From: Diphasiastrum complanatum
Lineage: Eukaryota; Streptophyta; Lycopodiopsida; Lycopodiales; Lycopodiaceae
NCBI GenBank assembly: GCA_029204225.1
Contig: MU831916.1
Span: 1 to 64,000 of the forward strand
Reading direction: 5' to 3'
DNA: 64,000 nucleotides
Shown here piece after piece: positions 33,105-44,143 of this stretch (within the stretch, counting starts at the first letter, position 1; each line of letters starts with the position of its first letter). Position numbers and translations under genes: made by a program. The notes beneath the pieces are model-generated. The model did no database searches. It worked only from the letters and a program-made list of their open reading frames with translations, and was not told where the DNA came from.

Positions 33105-33820
33105 AGTATGGTTGGATATTCACGAGGAATCCTCTCCAAACAAGAGTGGTGTGTATGTGTTTGTATATAAGAAATCTAAACAAAATTGAACATAATTGCC
33201 ACAATACAACACATACGAATCTTAAAGTCAATCAAATTCGTATAGTGTCATGTCATTATAGTCAAAAGACAACCATATTTTCTCTTCTCAAGGATGATGC
33301 TATCTTAAGATTTTTCAATAGCATTCTAGAACCGAGATAAACACTCAGGGTATAATAGTAGTTTTTCCCAACCAAATTCCGAACTAATTCACAATAGTAG
33401 CCAAACTTTACCCCAGTCTAGCAGTGGCATATTTGCCTGAGAAGTCATACAACCATAATGTAGGAGGTTGTATGGTTAGAAAATCACATATTTGAAACTT
33501 GTCAATGAAATTACCTTGTCCAATACACATTATAGTGTAGTAGGGGACATGATAATGAAACACAAAGTACAAACCATGTAAGATAGTAATGCCAATAGTG
33601 ACTTTGAAAAACTGAAAACCCAGTATTGTTGGTGAAATGTTACAAGGCAAATCTAGCCAAGTATGGTTGGATTTTTTTAGAGGAATCCTCTCCAACACAT
33701 GAGTGGTGTGTGTGTTTTTGAACCTGACAAATCTAAACAAAACTGCACATTATCACCACAATACCAAGCATATGAATATTAAAGTAAATCAAATTCGTAT
33801 AGAGTCATCACAATCAAACA
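33105..33820 (+). repeat. Two diverged direct copies of a 150-bp sequence
   Basis: 33105-33260 and 33656-33820 share AGTATGGTTGGAT, AGGAATCCTCTCCAA, GTGGTGTGTRTGT and AATCAAATTCGTATAG. They are separated by about 400 bp of unassigned sequence. Class unknown. Confidence 0.7.
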
Positions 33821-34334
33821 TATCATATTGACCAAACCTAACAACCAGCAAAAGCTCCGATTTGAGGAGAATATGCTCAACTGCATCCATCCACAACAAC
33901 AACTGTGTTAGAACAGAGACATTATTGTGAAAACTAGAGGTGTCTACACATACTCTCAGTTGTTATCCATGTCGCAACAAGTAGTCATTGCCAAGTTAGA
34001 TGACTCTAATTTTGTCCATACCATGAGTAAAAAGTCGGACATTGTTTTAGCTTTACTCAAAGTTACAAAACTATAAGGTTAACAGTGTATAATCCGTGCT
34101 TGAAAGTCAACAATTACAAAAGTATGACTAAAGTAGACAATTACATCCAGACTAGTTTTAAAGTAGAGTTCAAAACTATCTACCATTACCCTTTTCAAAT
34201 GCTTATCGGAACACCATCCCTTTTGATTACTCGCATTTATTCTTTGTTTGCTGTTATTTTCCAGAGAGTTCAAAGTTGGAAGCACGGAGGAATCATTGCA
34301 TTTACATTCTATTTGGTTCTTCATGTTCTAGTTA
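33821..34334. other. Unassigned non-coding stretch
   Basis: Only short antisense-overlapping frames (34079-34324 minus, 34085-34342 plus) with no motif. Nothing recognised. Confidence 0.35.
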
Positions 34335-34696
34335 CATCTTGATATGTAAAATTGGTGTAGACATAGTGAAGCATCCAATGTGGACACTATTCTCTATATC
34401 AATTATGAAAGTTACTATAAAACCATTTTAAAGAGGTCTATACTTAGGATGGAGATCATTCTCAAGATGGATCAAAGTTGTATGGTTAAAACTATGCAAG
34501 AAACAAGCATATGAAAGTGTCTTATCATTTTGTGAGAGAACAGTCATGGAAAAGGAGACGGAGATTCAGCATGTCTCATCAAGGGAGTGTGTGGCTGATA
34601 TCTTCACCAAAGCATTGGGAAAAGAATTGTTTATGAAGCATAGAATGTCACTTGGAGTTCTATCTAAATCTATGCTAAAACTAGTAGAAGAGGGAG
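34335..34696 (+). pseudogene. Chimeric fragment: F-type tail joined to copia RNase H end
   Basis: 34349-34500 reads HSEASNVDTILYINY and later KRSILRMEIILKMDQSCMVK, matching the C-terminus of the element F frame (SEASYMDTIIYINY, KRSILMMEIILKLEQSSVVK). Directly after it comes copia RNase H C-terminus KHMKVSYHFVREQ, then (shifted) ETEIQHVSSRECVADIFTKA and a stop with PPT GAAGAGGGAG before an LTR. The RNase H part is closest to element E. Confidence 0.8.
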
Positions 34697-35321
34697 TGTG
34701 AAAATTTGTCAACTAGTTTGATTGTTTATTTGGCAATTTTGGGGCCAAGATCAAATATCAACTTAGAGATAGGTTTATGTTTGTCAATAAAGGCCTAAAT
34801 AGTGTTTGTACTATACTTGTCAAGTACATAAATGGATGAGGTCACATTTGGACCCATTCTAATTGGCTAGATTTCATACATTGCCTCTAGACTATAATTT
34901 CTAGGTTATTTGATGAAGTACCAAGAAGTTACCATTTAGGAAAAGTTTAGGACAAGTGGCCAAATGACATTTTGGAAGCTATAAATAGCTGTACCTGCAT
35001 GGAGAGATAATCATCAAAGTTTCTTTCTTTGTGCATAACTCATCTCTTGTGTTTCCATGTCCATCTCTTGCATATTTCTCAAGTTATCTTGATTTCTAGT
35101 TTGTAGAATGTCCATTTTGTTGTTGATCTTGCATCCACACGTGTGAAGGACAATAGGTTGTTGCTGTTATACGGACAAGGATAGTATTGTACTATATTTT
35201 TATGCTTATGATCAGATCTTCGTGATATATTATTTCTATCTTGTAGCTAAATCTAGATATGCACTCCAAATTGGCCCAAGATCTAAGATCCATCAAGTGT
35301 GTTTTGAATCTGAAATTTACA
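34697..35321 (+). repeat. Copia M 3' LTR
   Basis: Starts TGTGAAAATTTGTC after a GAAGAGGGAG polypurine tract and ends near TGAAATTTACA, about 625 bp. Contains CCACACGTGTGAAGG at about 35136. The 3' boundary is inferred. Confidence 0.7.
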
Positions 35322-36012
35322 TAGACAACATGTAACAAATTCCATTTTTTTGAGTCCAATCAACTGGTGGTTCATCGCTGGTTACCTAGCATGAAAAAAT
35401 GTTTATTTCAAAAGTGAAATGACTCTACAATCCACTGTGGACAACAAGCAAAGAGGGCTTTTTTTTTAAAGCATTCAATCCTTTTTACAAGATATAATCC
35501 AATGCTCCAATACATGCTGAAAAATAGCAAATATGATACCTAGAGTAAGCATAGACTATGCTTATAATTCATCGCTGAATCAATGCCGATGAGACATAGA
35601 AAAAGAAGTGTAACCAAGAGGTTCTTACCATATAGAAGAAGATGATAGGCATTGTCACAAAAAGAGATTTATAGTAATATCTGCATAGTTTGGTGTAGAA
35701 GATGTGGACTAATCTGTCTCATATATATAGTAGAGGGTCGTGGAACTTCTTGAGAATACAACAATGTGAATTGAGGGAGAAGCAATCACTCTTGTCCATA
35801 TGTTATGGCTAAGCTAGAAACATCGTAGAGTGTGTAACTTGTAGTAAAAGTAAGTACAAAGGGTTAAAAAGCACAAAAAAAATACCTTAAACAAGAGAGG
35901 CCTAATGTGGTAAGGGTAAAGGACCTTTTTAACGAAAGAACCGACCATCGTATGTTGCAGCCATGATGTACGTAGTGTAGTGGAGTAGTTTAAAACAAAG
36001 AACCATCCATGA

Positions 36013-36014
<2 letters not shown>
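35322..36014. other. Unassigned non-coding stretch
   Basis: AT-rich, no frame or repeat recognised. Confidence 0.4.
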
Positions 36015-36085
<71 letters not shown>

Positions 36086-36435
36086 AGTACAAAAACAAGC
36101 ATATTTTGAGAATGGAAATCTTGACTTTTTTCTTATTGTTGTCATCAAGTTATTAATAGAACACAAGAAAAGATGATACATAGAATACAATTATAATATG
36201 ATAAAACTCGGTGCTTCTCCATTGTTAATTTATTCACAGAGAGCTCTCTTTGTCTCTCTCATCTTAATGTTTAAAAAAGGCATATTTTGACAATTGAAGG
36301 TCGGTATTTTTGTCATCTTTCACATTTTTTTCATCATGTTGAAATAATACAAAAGAATAATGTATGTATCATAGATTGAAAATAATAAACAATTTATAAT
36401 TCGACAAATTACATACTACATTGCCCCCCCCCCCC

Positions 36436-36495
<60 letters not shown>

Positions 36496-36650
36496 TTAAT
36501 GTTTAAAAAAGGCATATTTTGACAATTGAAGGTCGACATTTTTGTCATCATGTTGAAATAATACAAAAGAATAATGGTTGCATCATAGTTTGCATCATAG
36601 TTTGAAGATAATAAACAATTTATAATTTGACAAAGTACATGCTACATGGA
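36015..36650 (+). repeat. Microsatellites and a triplicated flank
   Basis: (CT)n at 36015-36080; a 23-base C run at 36424-36446 followed by (CT)n to 36492. The sequence after each CT tract is related: 36080-36180 (diverged), 36255-36423 and 36493-36650 share CATCTTAATGTTTAAAAAAG, GGCATATTTTGACAATTGAA, GTTGAAATAATACAAAAGAA and ATAATAAACAATTTATAATT. Three CT-headed tandem units have therefore arisen by duplication. Confidence 0.88.
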
Positions 36651-36976
36651 CATTAACTAGACAAGGACATCATACGAAGTGTTTGACAATGTGACCTTGA
36701 ACATATAGAGTTTTTAAAAAATGTCATTAATAGATGACATACATCCAAGTTCAAAAATTGATTATCGTTGCTTAATGTGCATGGATTCTTGTCAAAGAAT
36801 ATGCACTTTTTGTTTGCCTTGCTTTTAAATTTTGGCATTGCCTTGCTTTGAAAGGTGGCCTTTATTTTTTCAAGGGCTTTTTCTTACCTTATTTTCTATT
36901 GTGAAGAATTTTTCATTTTTCAAGATGAAATGTACTCCAATGTGATTCCTCAATGTTATGTATTGATTGTATGTCC
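36651..36976. other. Unassigned spacer
   Basis: About 325 bp, no feature seen. Confidence 0.4.
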
Positions 36977-37626
36977 TGTGAGAGATTTCAACTAGTTTAG
37001 TATAGTTTAGTCATATTTTGGTAGATTGTCAATATGAGGCCAAAACTCATTTTAGACTTAGAGATAAACTTTTTTGAAGTTATATTAGTTTAAAATACAT
37101 TCAATAAACACTTTTTGAAAGTGTGGGAAAGTTGGTAGTCGAGTTTGAGAGAGATTCAAATTTGAAGTTTGGGTACGTTGAATCTAGACCCAAAAATAGT
37201 AGGGTTTACATTTTGGAGGGAAAGCCAATTGGCCAAATAGGGTTTGGACACTCTATAAAAGGATGTAACTCGTGGAGAGACATATCTTCTCTCTTCTCTC
37301 TCTCATTTCATCATTATACATGGTTCTCTTTGGGTTTTACTACTCATTGGTGCACTCTCTTGATGATACCTTGCAATTCTGTGTCTAGTCATTTATTGCT
37401 ATTTTCGATTTCACATGTGTGAAATACAGTAGGGTACTGTAATTGTACGGACAGCAACCATACTTTATGTTTTGGTTCATGTTTGATCAATATCTCTTAG
37501 AGTTTGCATCTCATTTTGTATGTAGATGTTGATTTTTCTACATTGGCAAAATTGTTGGTTTGCTCCTTTTTGTAACCAAAGATCAGGGACATGGATTGGA
37601 TCTTGAATGATCTGAAATACTTCACA
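36977..37626 (+). repeat. Copia I 5' LTR
   Basis: 650 bp, TGTGAGAGATTTC ... AATACTTCACA. TATA-type CTATAAAAGGATG near 37251 and the palindrome variant TTCACATGTGTGAA near 37410. Flank TGTCC (36972-36976) has no partner because the other end is lost. Confidence 0.85.
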
Positions 37627-38257
37627 TGGCATCAGAGATATTGTGTTTCAGGTTATGAAAGGATCAGCCATCTTTAGCAAGGATTTTGAGGAGTTACCAA
37701 TGCTAGAGCATGCTAGATTGATTTATACTCAAAAATCAGCATTTTTGCATGTGTAGAATTGATCTTTTGTAGGCCAAAACTCAATATAGGGTTATATACT
37801 TGATCAATTCCGATTTCACACTTGGTTTATTGGATTTAGATGATTTTTGGTGCATTATGAAGGTCTCATTGGAGGCTACAAGAAGATATATCAAGTTTTT
37901 AGAAATTGCATGTAGAATTTGAGATTTTCAATTTTTTGAGATTTTGTCAAAACCCTAATTTTGATTGGATCTCTAGTTTGTGAGGTTACTGAACTTCATT
38001 TGAGTGTGTTTCAAGCTTAGGAAGTGGCAAGAATCATTAGATTGAGGATAGACCATAGGTTGATCAAGATTTCACTATTTTTATGTGTTGATTTTCTAGT
38101 TAGAAGTGCTAGAAGAGATTTGAGAGGTTCCATATCTTTGTGATTTCTTCTTGAGTTCATTTGTTGACATTCAAGAGAGTGCTTTGTGCATTGAAACAGG
38201 TTGAAAGAAGAAGATCAGGTCATTGCAACATGGCTACAAGTGGTGGATTCATGTTGG
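36977..38257 (+). mobile_element. Copia element I: 5' LTR, PBS, leader and first gag codons
   Basis: LTR 36977-37626, a degenerate PBS TGGCATCAGAG at 37627, a leader, and the gag start at 38231 (MATSGGFML) cut after nine codons by the LTR of element J. It is the same LTR family as H (57386-58033), E (46211-46576) and the fragment at 31484. Confidence 0.85.
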
Positions 38258-38946
38258 TGTGAAAGTACAGTACTAAGGACCATAAATGGATCTTTGAATG
38301 ATCCACAAGGTGATTGTATGCTTGTTAAACAATCTTTTAGAAACTAGTCATCAGAAAACAAGATCTAGTTTAGCAGCTTGATAGGAAACAAGTAGAGACA
38401 ATCAAAGCATTGATCAATTAGTATAATCCAACTCCACACGTGTGGAAATAAGGCTGTAGTACGGCCTGTAGACAGTGTTTACAAAGTGCCAAAGCTGGGT
38501 TTCATTGGAAAAATAGAGTAATCACTATACAATGAGAGAAACTCGAGTTTCTCCTTGAGGCTCCAAAAAGTTTCTATCATCTCACTATGAAGAATGGGAA
38601 TACATAGTAAAACACACTTCCTTTGCAAAGTTAGGTGAAAATTCAGCATGTAATAAGGAAGTAGACTCCACTTTCTTGCCCTAATGTGAAAACCCTAGCC
38701 TAGATCCAAGAGTCATGCTTGGTAGGTGCATGGTAGGTACAAATCTCATCATAAATCATGGTCTAGATCCTACAAAGTAGGAATCACTACCAAATAGACA
38801 CAACCACTCCTCTTGACTCGTGGTAACCTACTTTAGGTGTGTATGTACAAGTGGCACTTTGGCCATTGAAGTAACCAACAAACAATATTAACAAAATGTA
38901 CAATATTCTACATGGCTAGATTTGCCAATGTAGGCAATTTTTCACA
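38258..38946 (-). repeat. Copia J 3' LTR
   Basis: 689 bp, in + orientation TGTGAAAGTACAG ... ATTTTTCACA. Contains CCACACGTGTGG at about 38434 followed by GTACGGCC, a pairing also seen in LTR A. Confidence 0.85.
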
Positions 38947-39197
38947 CTCCTCCTCAAATCTAGCCTTGGAGATCACAATGCTTTTATCAATAACTCCAAT
39001 TGAAGATCTAAGCTTGACAAATGAATCTTTAGGTAAAGGTCTAGTAAACAAATCAGCCAAGAAACTTGATGATGGCACATGTTGGAGCTTGATCTCTTTA
39101 GCTTGCACTTTTTCCCTCACGAAATGATGAGCAATTTCGATGTGTTTGCTCCTTGCATGGAATGTAGGATTAGTTGCAAGTGATTGGGCTGATTGGA
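38947..39197 (-). pseudogene. Copia J RNase H C-terminus
   Basis: Reads QSAQSLATNPTFHARSKHIE, AHHFVREKVQAKEIKLQHVP and LADLFTRPLPKDSFVKLRSS, the normal end of copia pol, then runs through the GAGGAGGAG polypurine tract. Truncated at its N-terminal side. Confidence 0.88.
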
Positions 39198-39235
39198 ACA
39201 TGGAGATTGGTGGAGTTGCCTAAGGACAAGAAAGC

Positions 39236-39882
39236 TGTGAAAAATACAGATCCTAAGTGGATCTAAACTCCAAGATCATTGGCTTGAATGCTTGCACTCC
39301 AAACTACATAAGCTAGGAATTGGCAACACATTCTATGCTACCTAGAATGCAAAGAACTTGATCAAAAAGCATTTATCACAAATGGAAACTTCCATAAACA
39401 TCAAGTGCGGCCCAAAATAGCATTATACAGTCCATAATACATCAGCCTATCACTTTTGGAAAGCACCTAAGATCATACACACAAAGCTTGAACTCAATCA
39501 CTACACAATGCCAACAATGGAAGGAGAACCCAATAGAAAAATCTCTCATTAAGCAAATGAATACAATGGATCTGCTCCAACCTGTTTCTCCACGGCCTAC
39601 CTGCTATATATAGCTGAGAGAGATGACTCTCTCTCCTCTCTCTAGACCCTCCTTACCTAAAATATGCCCTATATAGGTAAAATTGGCATATATGTCCAAA
39701 ATACATGAAAATGGACTCATTTCAAAGGTCTTGAAGTTTGACACTTCTTCATACTGAAAAAATACACTTACTAAAAATATCTAGACCTGTTTCACACGTG
39801 TGAAAAGTCAGATCCTAAACTATGTGCCATTTTTAGCAATTTTGGCCTAAAACTAGACAAGGAAATGTTGACAATTTTCACA
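39236..39882 (-). repeat. Element F 3' LTR
   Basis: 647 bp; palindrome TTCACACGTGTGAA at 39791-39804 and a TATATATAG box near 39605. Same family as the solo LTR at 1770-2424. Confidence 0.97.
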
Positions 39883-39892
39883 CTCCCTCTTC
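39883..39892 (-). promoter_or_regulatory. Polypurine tract of element F
   Basis: GAAGAGGGAG next to the 3' LTR, identical to the tract of copia E and M. Confidence 0.88.
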
Positions 39893-39895
39893 AAC

Positions 39896-42800
39896 TTAAC
39901 TTGCTAGTTTTACAACACTACTTTGTTCCAACTTAAGAATGATCTCCATCATCAGAATAGATCTCTTCTCAAGGATCCTAATATGTACAAAATAGGACAC
40001 AACATAATTGATATAGATAATAGTGTCCATATAGGATGCTTCACTATTTCTTACATCAATTTTACATAGAATCATAAAAATGGTACATGTAAAAGAACAT
40101 AGAATCTCAATTAATGAATTCCTCCATGTATCCATCTCTGGTTTCTCTGTAAAATAGCAGCAAACAAGTTGTAAATGAAAGTGATCAACAAGTGTTTGCA
40201 TGCCTCCTCCACATTTCACTATACATATAGTGAATGCAACATGTATCTCCATGAATGAACTTCCATCACCACCTTGCCTTTGTAGATCTTCAATCCATGA
40301 AAGCCTTTGAGTGAATGAATGCCAAAAAGATGTGTTCCCTACTCCATTTGAATGACCAAAACCTGAACTTGAAATACTTGAAGTACCTCCACAAGATTTG
40401 CACACAACGCTTGATCCTACAATGTCAACAAGTTGCCAATTTGCCAACACTAGAATACTAGATCTTGAACTTTGTTCAAAAGAAAACATATTGACCACTT
40501 CAATACCTTTCAAGATCTGAATGAATTCATGTACTTGATCATACAAACCAGCAATGATAACTATTCCATCTCCAAGATCCAAAGGATGCAAAACTATGGA
40601 ACTAGTTTTATTGAAATTTGACAATTTCAACACATTGACATAACAATGTTCATACATGAGATTAGGCAAGTGAGGTAGAGTAAGAAGACACTTCCTTGCA
40701 GCTCCAAAGACCTTACTTGAACCTTCAAGAACCTGTAAAAACAGATCCAAAATGCCTTGACCATTTGTCTCTTCTTTGATGCTTTTCACTAGCTTCGAAT
40801 TGCCACTTGTCTCTTGGTGTTGATGAAGCAATCCAAGATCAACCTCTTGATCTTCCAATAAGACATCAAAGATCTTGCATATGTGAACATCTTCAGATCT
40901 GAAACTCTGAAGATACTCCCTCTCAAACACATGATTAAGATCCCACAAGATCTCATCAATGCTCAAATTTGACCCTTCACTATAGTTAGTGAAAACAATG
41001 CCACCATCATAAACCAAAAGATAGATTCCAACATTTCCATTTAACATGAAGTAGAGTAGGTGAAGATGAGTATCAAACCTAATCAAAACAGCCCTCTTGA
41101 GTTCATAACAAACCTCAATAAGCTCACCAATGATATCTCCCTTGCCTTGAAGAAGTTGCCACTTGAGTTGCTCCATGTAGTCTTCTTCAACCAACCTTTT
41201 GCCATCTTGACCATGAATGAACAATCCACCACAATCATAGAATGCTTTGAGTTGATGAAGAGATGTTAGATCCATGCTTTGGATCTTCCCAAGAACCACT
41301 CTTCCATTGCCCTTTCCTTCACAAGACTCCCTCTTAATGCTAGCACCACAAAAGTTAGAAACCTCCCTCTTGATAGTTGCACCATAAGAAGTAGAAGACT
41401 CTTGAATATTAGAAGCCAAGAAAAGAATCCTTAGTACCTTCAACATAAGAGTGATTGAAGTACTCTCTCTTTTCAAACATGAACTTCTACTCAATGATTT
41501 AGGTAATGAGTCATATGATAATGATTCTTCCTCACTATCGTTCATAAAAACATCATTCAAAGTACATCCTACTTTGAACACTTCACATACTTCTCTTCCT
41601 TTTGACTTGTGATCTCCCTCACCAAGTCTCATGATAGAAACCTTTGATCTACTCTTTTTATGAAGAAATGTGACACCACTTGTTGCACAAATGACTTTAT
41701 CACAAAAAGATGTAAAAGAACCATTTCCTTCAAGCATGCTCAAAGCACCATCATCTTTTCCCACATGATTACATACATCAATATGAAAAGAATTAGAAGA
41801 ACAACCATCTTCTTGCAAAGAATGACACTTAGCATCTCCATCTTTTTCCATATGAACAAACAAGTCATTAGCAACAATCACTTCCAAAGAAGAATCTTCA
41901 TCAACTCCATTGATGAAGTTAGCTCCTTCCTTACCTTTTCCATTTTTGCACTTGCCATCTAGTTCCATTGAAGAGCCACCAAGACTTGAAAATCTATGAG
42001 TAGAAGAGTTCAAACATGATACTAATTTAGCACCACATGACTCCATTTGACTAGTAGGTAGCACTAGTCCATCTTCAAGATCCAATGGATCCAAAAAATT
42101 GACCATAGATTCACCAAAGCTTGCCAAGTTAGCACAACAATTATCATCTCCAAGAAGTACATTAGATCTCAACCTAGATCTAGCATTTTGTTTCTTATGG
42201 CATTCATTTGCAAAATGTCCTTTCACTCCACAATAAAAACATTTGAACTTGGACTTATCTTGCTTCCTACTTTGCAAAGAAGAAGAATGCTTTCCATGCT
42301 CCAAACTACCTTGCTTGGACCACTTGCCTTTGAACTTGCCCTTTGTGAAAAGAGCTTCTTCATCTCCACCTTGTGTTGATGCACCACCACCTTTGGCTTG
42401 CAACCTATGCTCTTCAGCCACCAAGATCTCTTGCAAGTCATTGACACTTGGCAAGGACTTTTGTATAGCAAAGCATTGTACAAGGTTAGAATGTTCATCA
42501 AGCAAACCATTCAACATGACTTGAACTAGTTCCCCATCCTTTATGCTTTCATCTATGCATGCTAGATCATCATTCAAGGATTTAACCTTCAAGACAAATG
42601 AATGTGCACTCTCTCCCTCTCTTTGACAACTTTGGAAGATTTGCCTTCTTAGGGTGAGAACCCTAGATGTGGATTTGGACTCATAGATCTTCTTCAAAGC
42701 ATTCCATGCTTCACTTGAAGAAGTACATTTACCAACTTCTTTAAGAAGTTCATTGGTAACATTCATCTTTATGATATGTAAGGCTCTTTTAGCCCTTCTA

Positions 42801-42970
42801 TCAAAATTTAGTTGCTCTTGAAGAATTAGAGGACTTTCTTCAATTCCCACAACTATATCCATTAGCTCATTCAACTCTAGTAAAGACTCCATCCTCACTT
42901 TCCAAGTTGAATAGTTTGTAGAGTTTAACCTCTCTTTAGCTTCCAACATGATTCCACCATTGGATGTCAT
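39896..42970 (-). CDS. Gag fused to a long accessory region (element F)
   Basis: ATG 42970 (MTSNGGIMLEAKERLNSTNY) aligns with the gag start of relatives; the frame is open a further 22 codons upstream, but only from a TTG. 1024 codons, no stop. Residues 1-225 are copia gag (STWKVRMESLLELNELMDIV, HIIKMNVTNELLKEVGKCTS, GELVQVMLNGLLDEHSNLVQ). A zinc knuckle CFYCGVKGHFANEC is at 244-257. After that no protease DSGA, integrase or RT motif occurs. Residues about 290-560 are Ser/Asp/Gly rich with repeated short Cys-containing phrases. Residues about 600-950 look globular and hydrophobic (AVLIRFDTHLHLLYFMLNG, LLTLPHLPNLMYEHCYVNVL). The end (from about 973) has NSEASYMDTIIYINY, a module shared with element G. 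Two phrases echo each other (FLDPLDLEDGLVL, VLHPLDLGDGIVI). Function of the accessory part is unknown; maintenance of a long frame suggests selection or a very recent origin. Confidence 0.85.
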   Translation of the reverse strand: MTSNGGIMLEAKERLNSTNYSTWKVRMESLLELNELMDIVVGIEESPLILQEQLNFDRRAKRALHIIKMNVTNELLKEVGKCTSSSEAWNALKKIYESKSTSRVLTLRRQIFQSCQREGESAHSFVLKVKSLNDDLACIDESIKDGELVQVMLNGLLDEHSNLVQCFAIQKSLPSVNDLQEILVAEEHRLQAKGGGASTQGGDEEALFTKGKFKGKWSKQGSLEHGKHSSSLQSRKQDKSKFKCFYCGVKGHFANECHKKQNARSRLRSNVLLGDDNCCANLASFGESMVNFLDPLDLEDGLVLPTSQMESCGAKLVSCLNSSTHRFSSLGGSSMELDGKCKNGKGKEGANFINGVDEDSSLEVIVANDLFVHMEKDGDAKCHSLQEDGCSSNSFHIDVCNHVGKDDGALSMLEGNGSFTSFCDKVICATSGVTFLHKKSRSKVSIMRLGEGDHKSKGREVCEVFKVGCTLNDVFMNDSEEESLSYDSLPKSLSRSSCLKRESTSITLMLKVLRILFLASNIQESSTSYGATIKREVSNFCGASIKRESCEGKGNGRVVLGKIQSMDLTSLHQLKAFYDCGGLFIHGQDGKRLVEEDYMEQLKWQLLQGKGDIIGELIEVCYELKRAVLIRFDTHLHLLYFMLNGNVGIYLLVYDGGIVFTNYSEGSNLSIDEILWDLNHVFEREYLQSFRSEDVHICKIFDVLLEDQEVDLGLLHQHQETSGNSKLVKSIKEETNGQGILDLFLQVLEGSSKVFGAARKCLLTLPHLPNLMYEHCYVNVLKLSNFNKTSSIVLHPLDLGDGIVIIAGLYDQVHEFIQILKGIEVVNMFSFEQSSRSSILVLANWQLVDIVGSSVVCKSCGGTSSISSSGFGHSNGVGNTSFWHSFTQRLSWIEDLQRQGGDGSSFMEIHVAFTICIVKCGGGMQTLVDHFHLQLVCCYFTEKPEMDTWRNSLIEILCSFTCTIFMILCKIDVRNSEASYMDTIIYINYVVSYFVHIRILEKRSILMMEIILKLEQSSVVKLAS

Positions 42971-44130
42971 GATGCTAAAATCTTCTTGTGTCCTTAGGCT
43001 CTGTTCTAATGCACCTAGCACTCTCCTTTCTCTCAATAAATGAAGAAGGAGAAGATCTTAAAAGATTTAGAACCCTAAATGACCTCTATCTTGAAACTAT
43101 TTGGCTTTCAAGCATAGAAAGGAAGATTGAAACACATGCAACACTTTGCACACACTAAGAATGGATTACAAACTCAAACCAACCTGAACACACTCTTGCT
43201 TAAGCTCTCAAACTTTCCAGCAAGTGACCAAATCAAGTTATGGTGTGAAGAGTTACTTGCATTCTTAGAAAATACCCAAAACTAGGATGCCAAAATTACC
43301 TAGTAATGAACAAACTTGATCAACATATGATCACCACACTAAGATATTGATTCAACCTGTAAAACCACATGTAAACCACACTTCTAAAAGTTTATAAACT
43401 CCAGCAAGTGATAAATACAAGATTTAGAGGTGAATGAATGAGCACACTTAGTGAATCACAAGACTAGCTTCACTATCTTGTCAAAATTTGGTGTTTAGAT
43501 GTAGATCTAAGATCACTTCACATGAGAATGTTCCTCAACCTGTTAAGAACCTGAAAACACACTTGCATAATGGTTAACACCTTCCAGCAAATGCTCCAAT
43601 CAAATTACATAAGGAGAGTTACTTACATGCTCAACAAAGTACACCAAAATTTATGCCAAAATTGATGACAATCTTTACAATATGCTCTTCACAATGGAGC
43701 TTTCAATATGTTCACCCAAAAAAGGGGATCTTTCATCCAAATGGGAGCTTTGCTCAGCCTTTAGGAGAATTACAACTCACTCAAAAGAGCATTTGTCATC
43801 CACTTAAGGAGAAGTTTCATCCACTTAAGGAGAGTGTTCATCCAAGAATGGAGATTGTCAACAATAGGATTGAAAAGAACATTGTTAGTATTGAATATGC
43901 ACAAGCCTCACAATCACAAATGATTAGGTGTTATGATCTGATCCAAAATAGTTTCTTTTCAGCCTCTGATCTTCAATAGACCTGAAATATGCTTTTGATC
44001 CACAAGTTCAACTCACAAAACAAAGGTTAGTAAGATTTGATCAACAAAGCAATGCAAAATCATGCTAGAACTTGATCAAACATCCAAATATCACCAAAAA
44101 TGGAATACTTACTGTAAATAGAAGCCAACC
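42971..44130 (-). other. Element F leader
   Basis: About 1.16 kb between PBS and gag ATG. It contains a degenerate 22-24-bp repeat at about 43715-43860 (TTTCATCCACTTAAGGAGA and variants). A 108-codon frame on the opposite strand here is a by-product of this repeat. Confidence 0.55.
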
Positions 44131-44143
44131 AGCTCTGATACCA
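44131..44143 (-). promoter_or_regulatory. Primer binding site of element F
   Basis: TGGTATCAGAGCT next to the 5' LTR, initiator tRNA-Met type, the same primer as the autonomous copia relatives. Confidence 0.93.

Larger units (their letters stand above)
38258..39197 (-). mobile_element. Copia element J, RNase H end and 3' LTR
   Basis: A minus-strand remnant inserted in the gag of element I (flank GTTGG). LTR 38258-38946, PPT and the C-terminal RNase H remain. Beyond 39197 the sequence belongs to copia E on the other strand, so an internal deletion joined J to E. Confidence 0.85.

Noticed and set aside
43653-43979. 108-codon plus-strand frame with repeated HPLKE phrases
   Set aside because: Antisense product of the leader repeat in element F.
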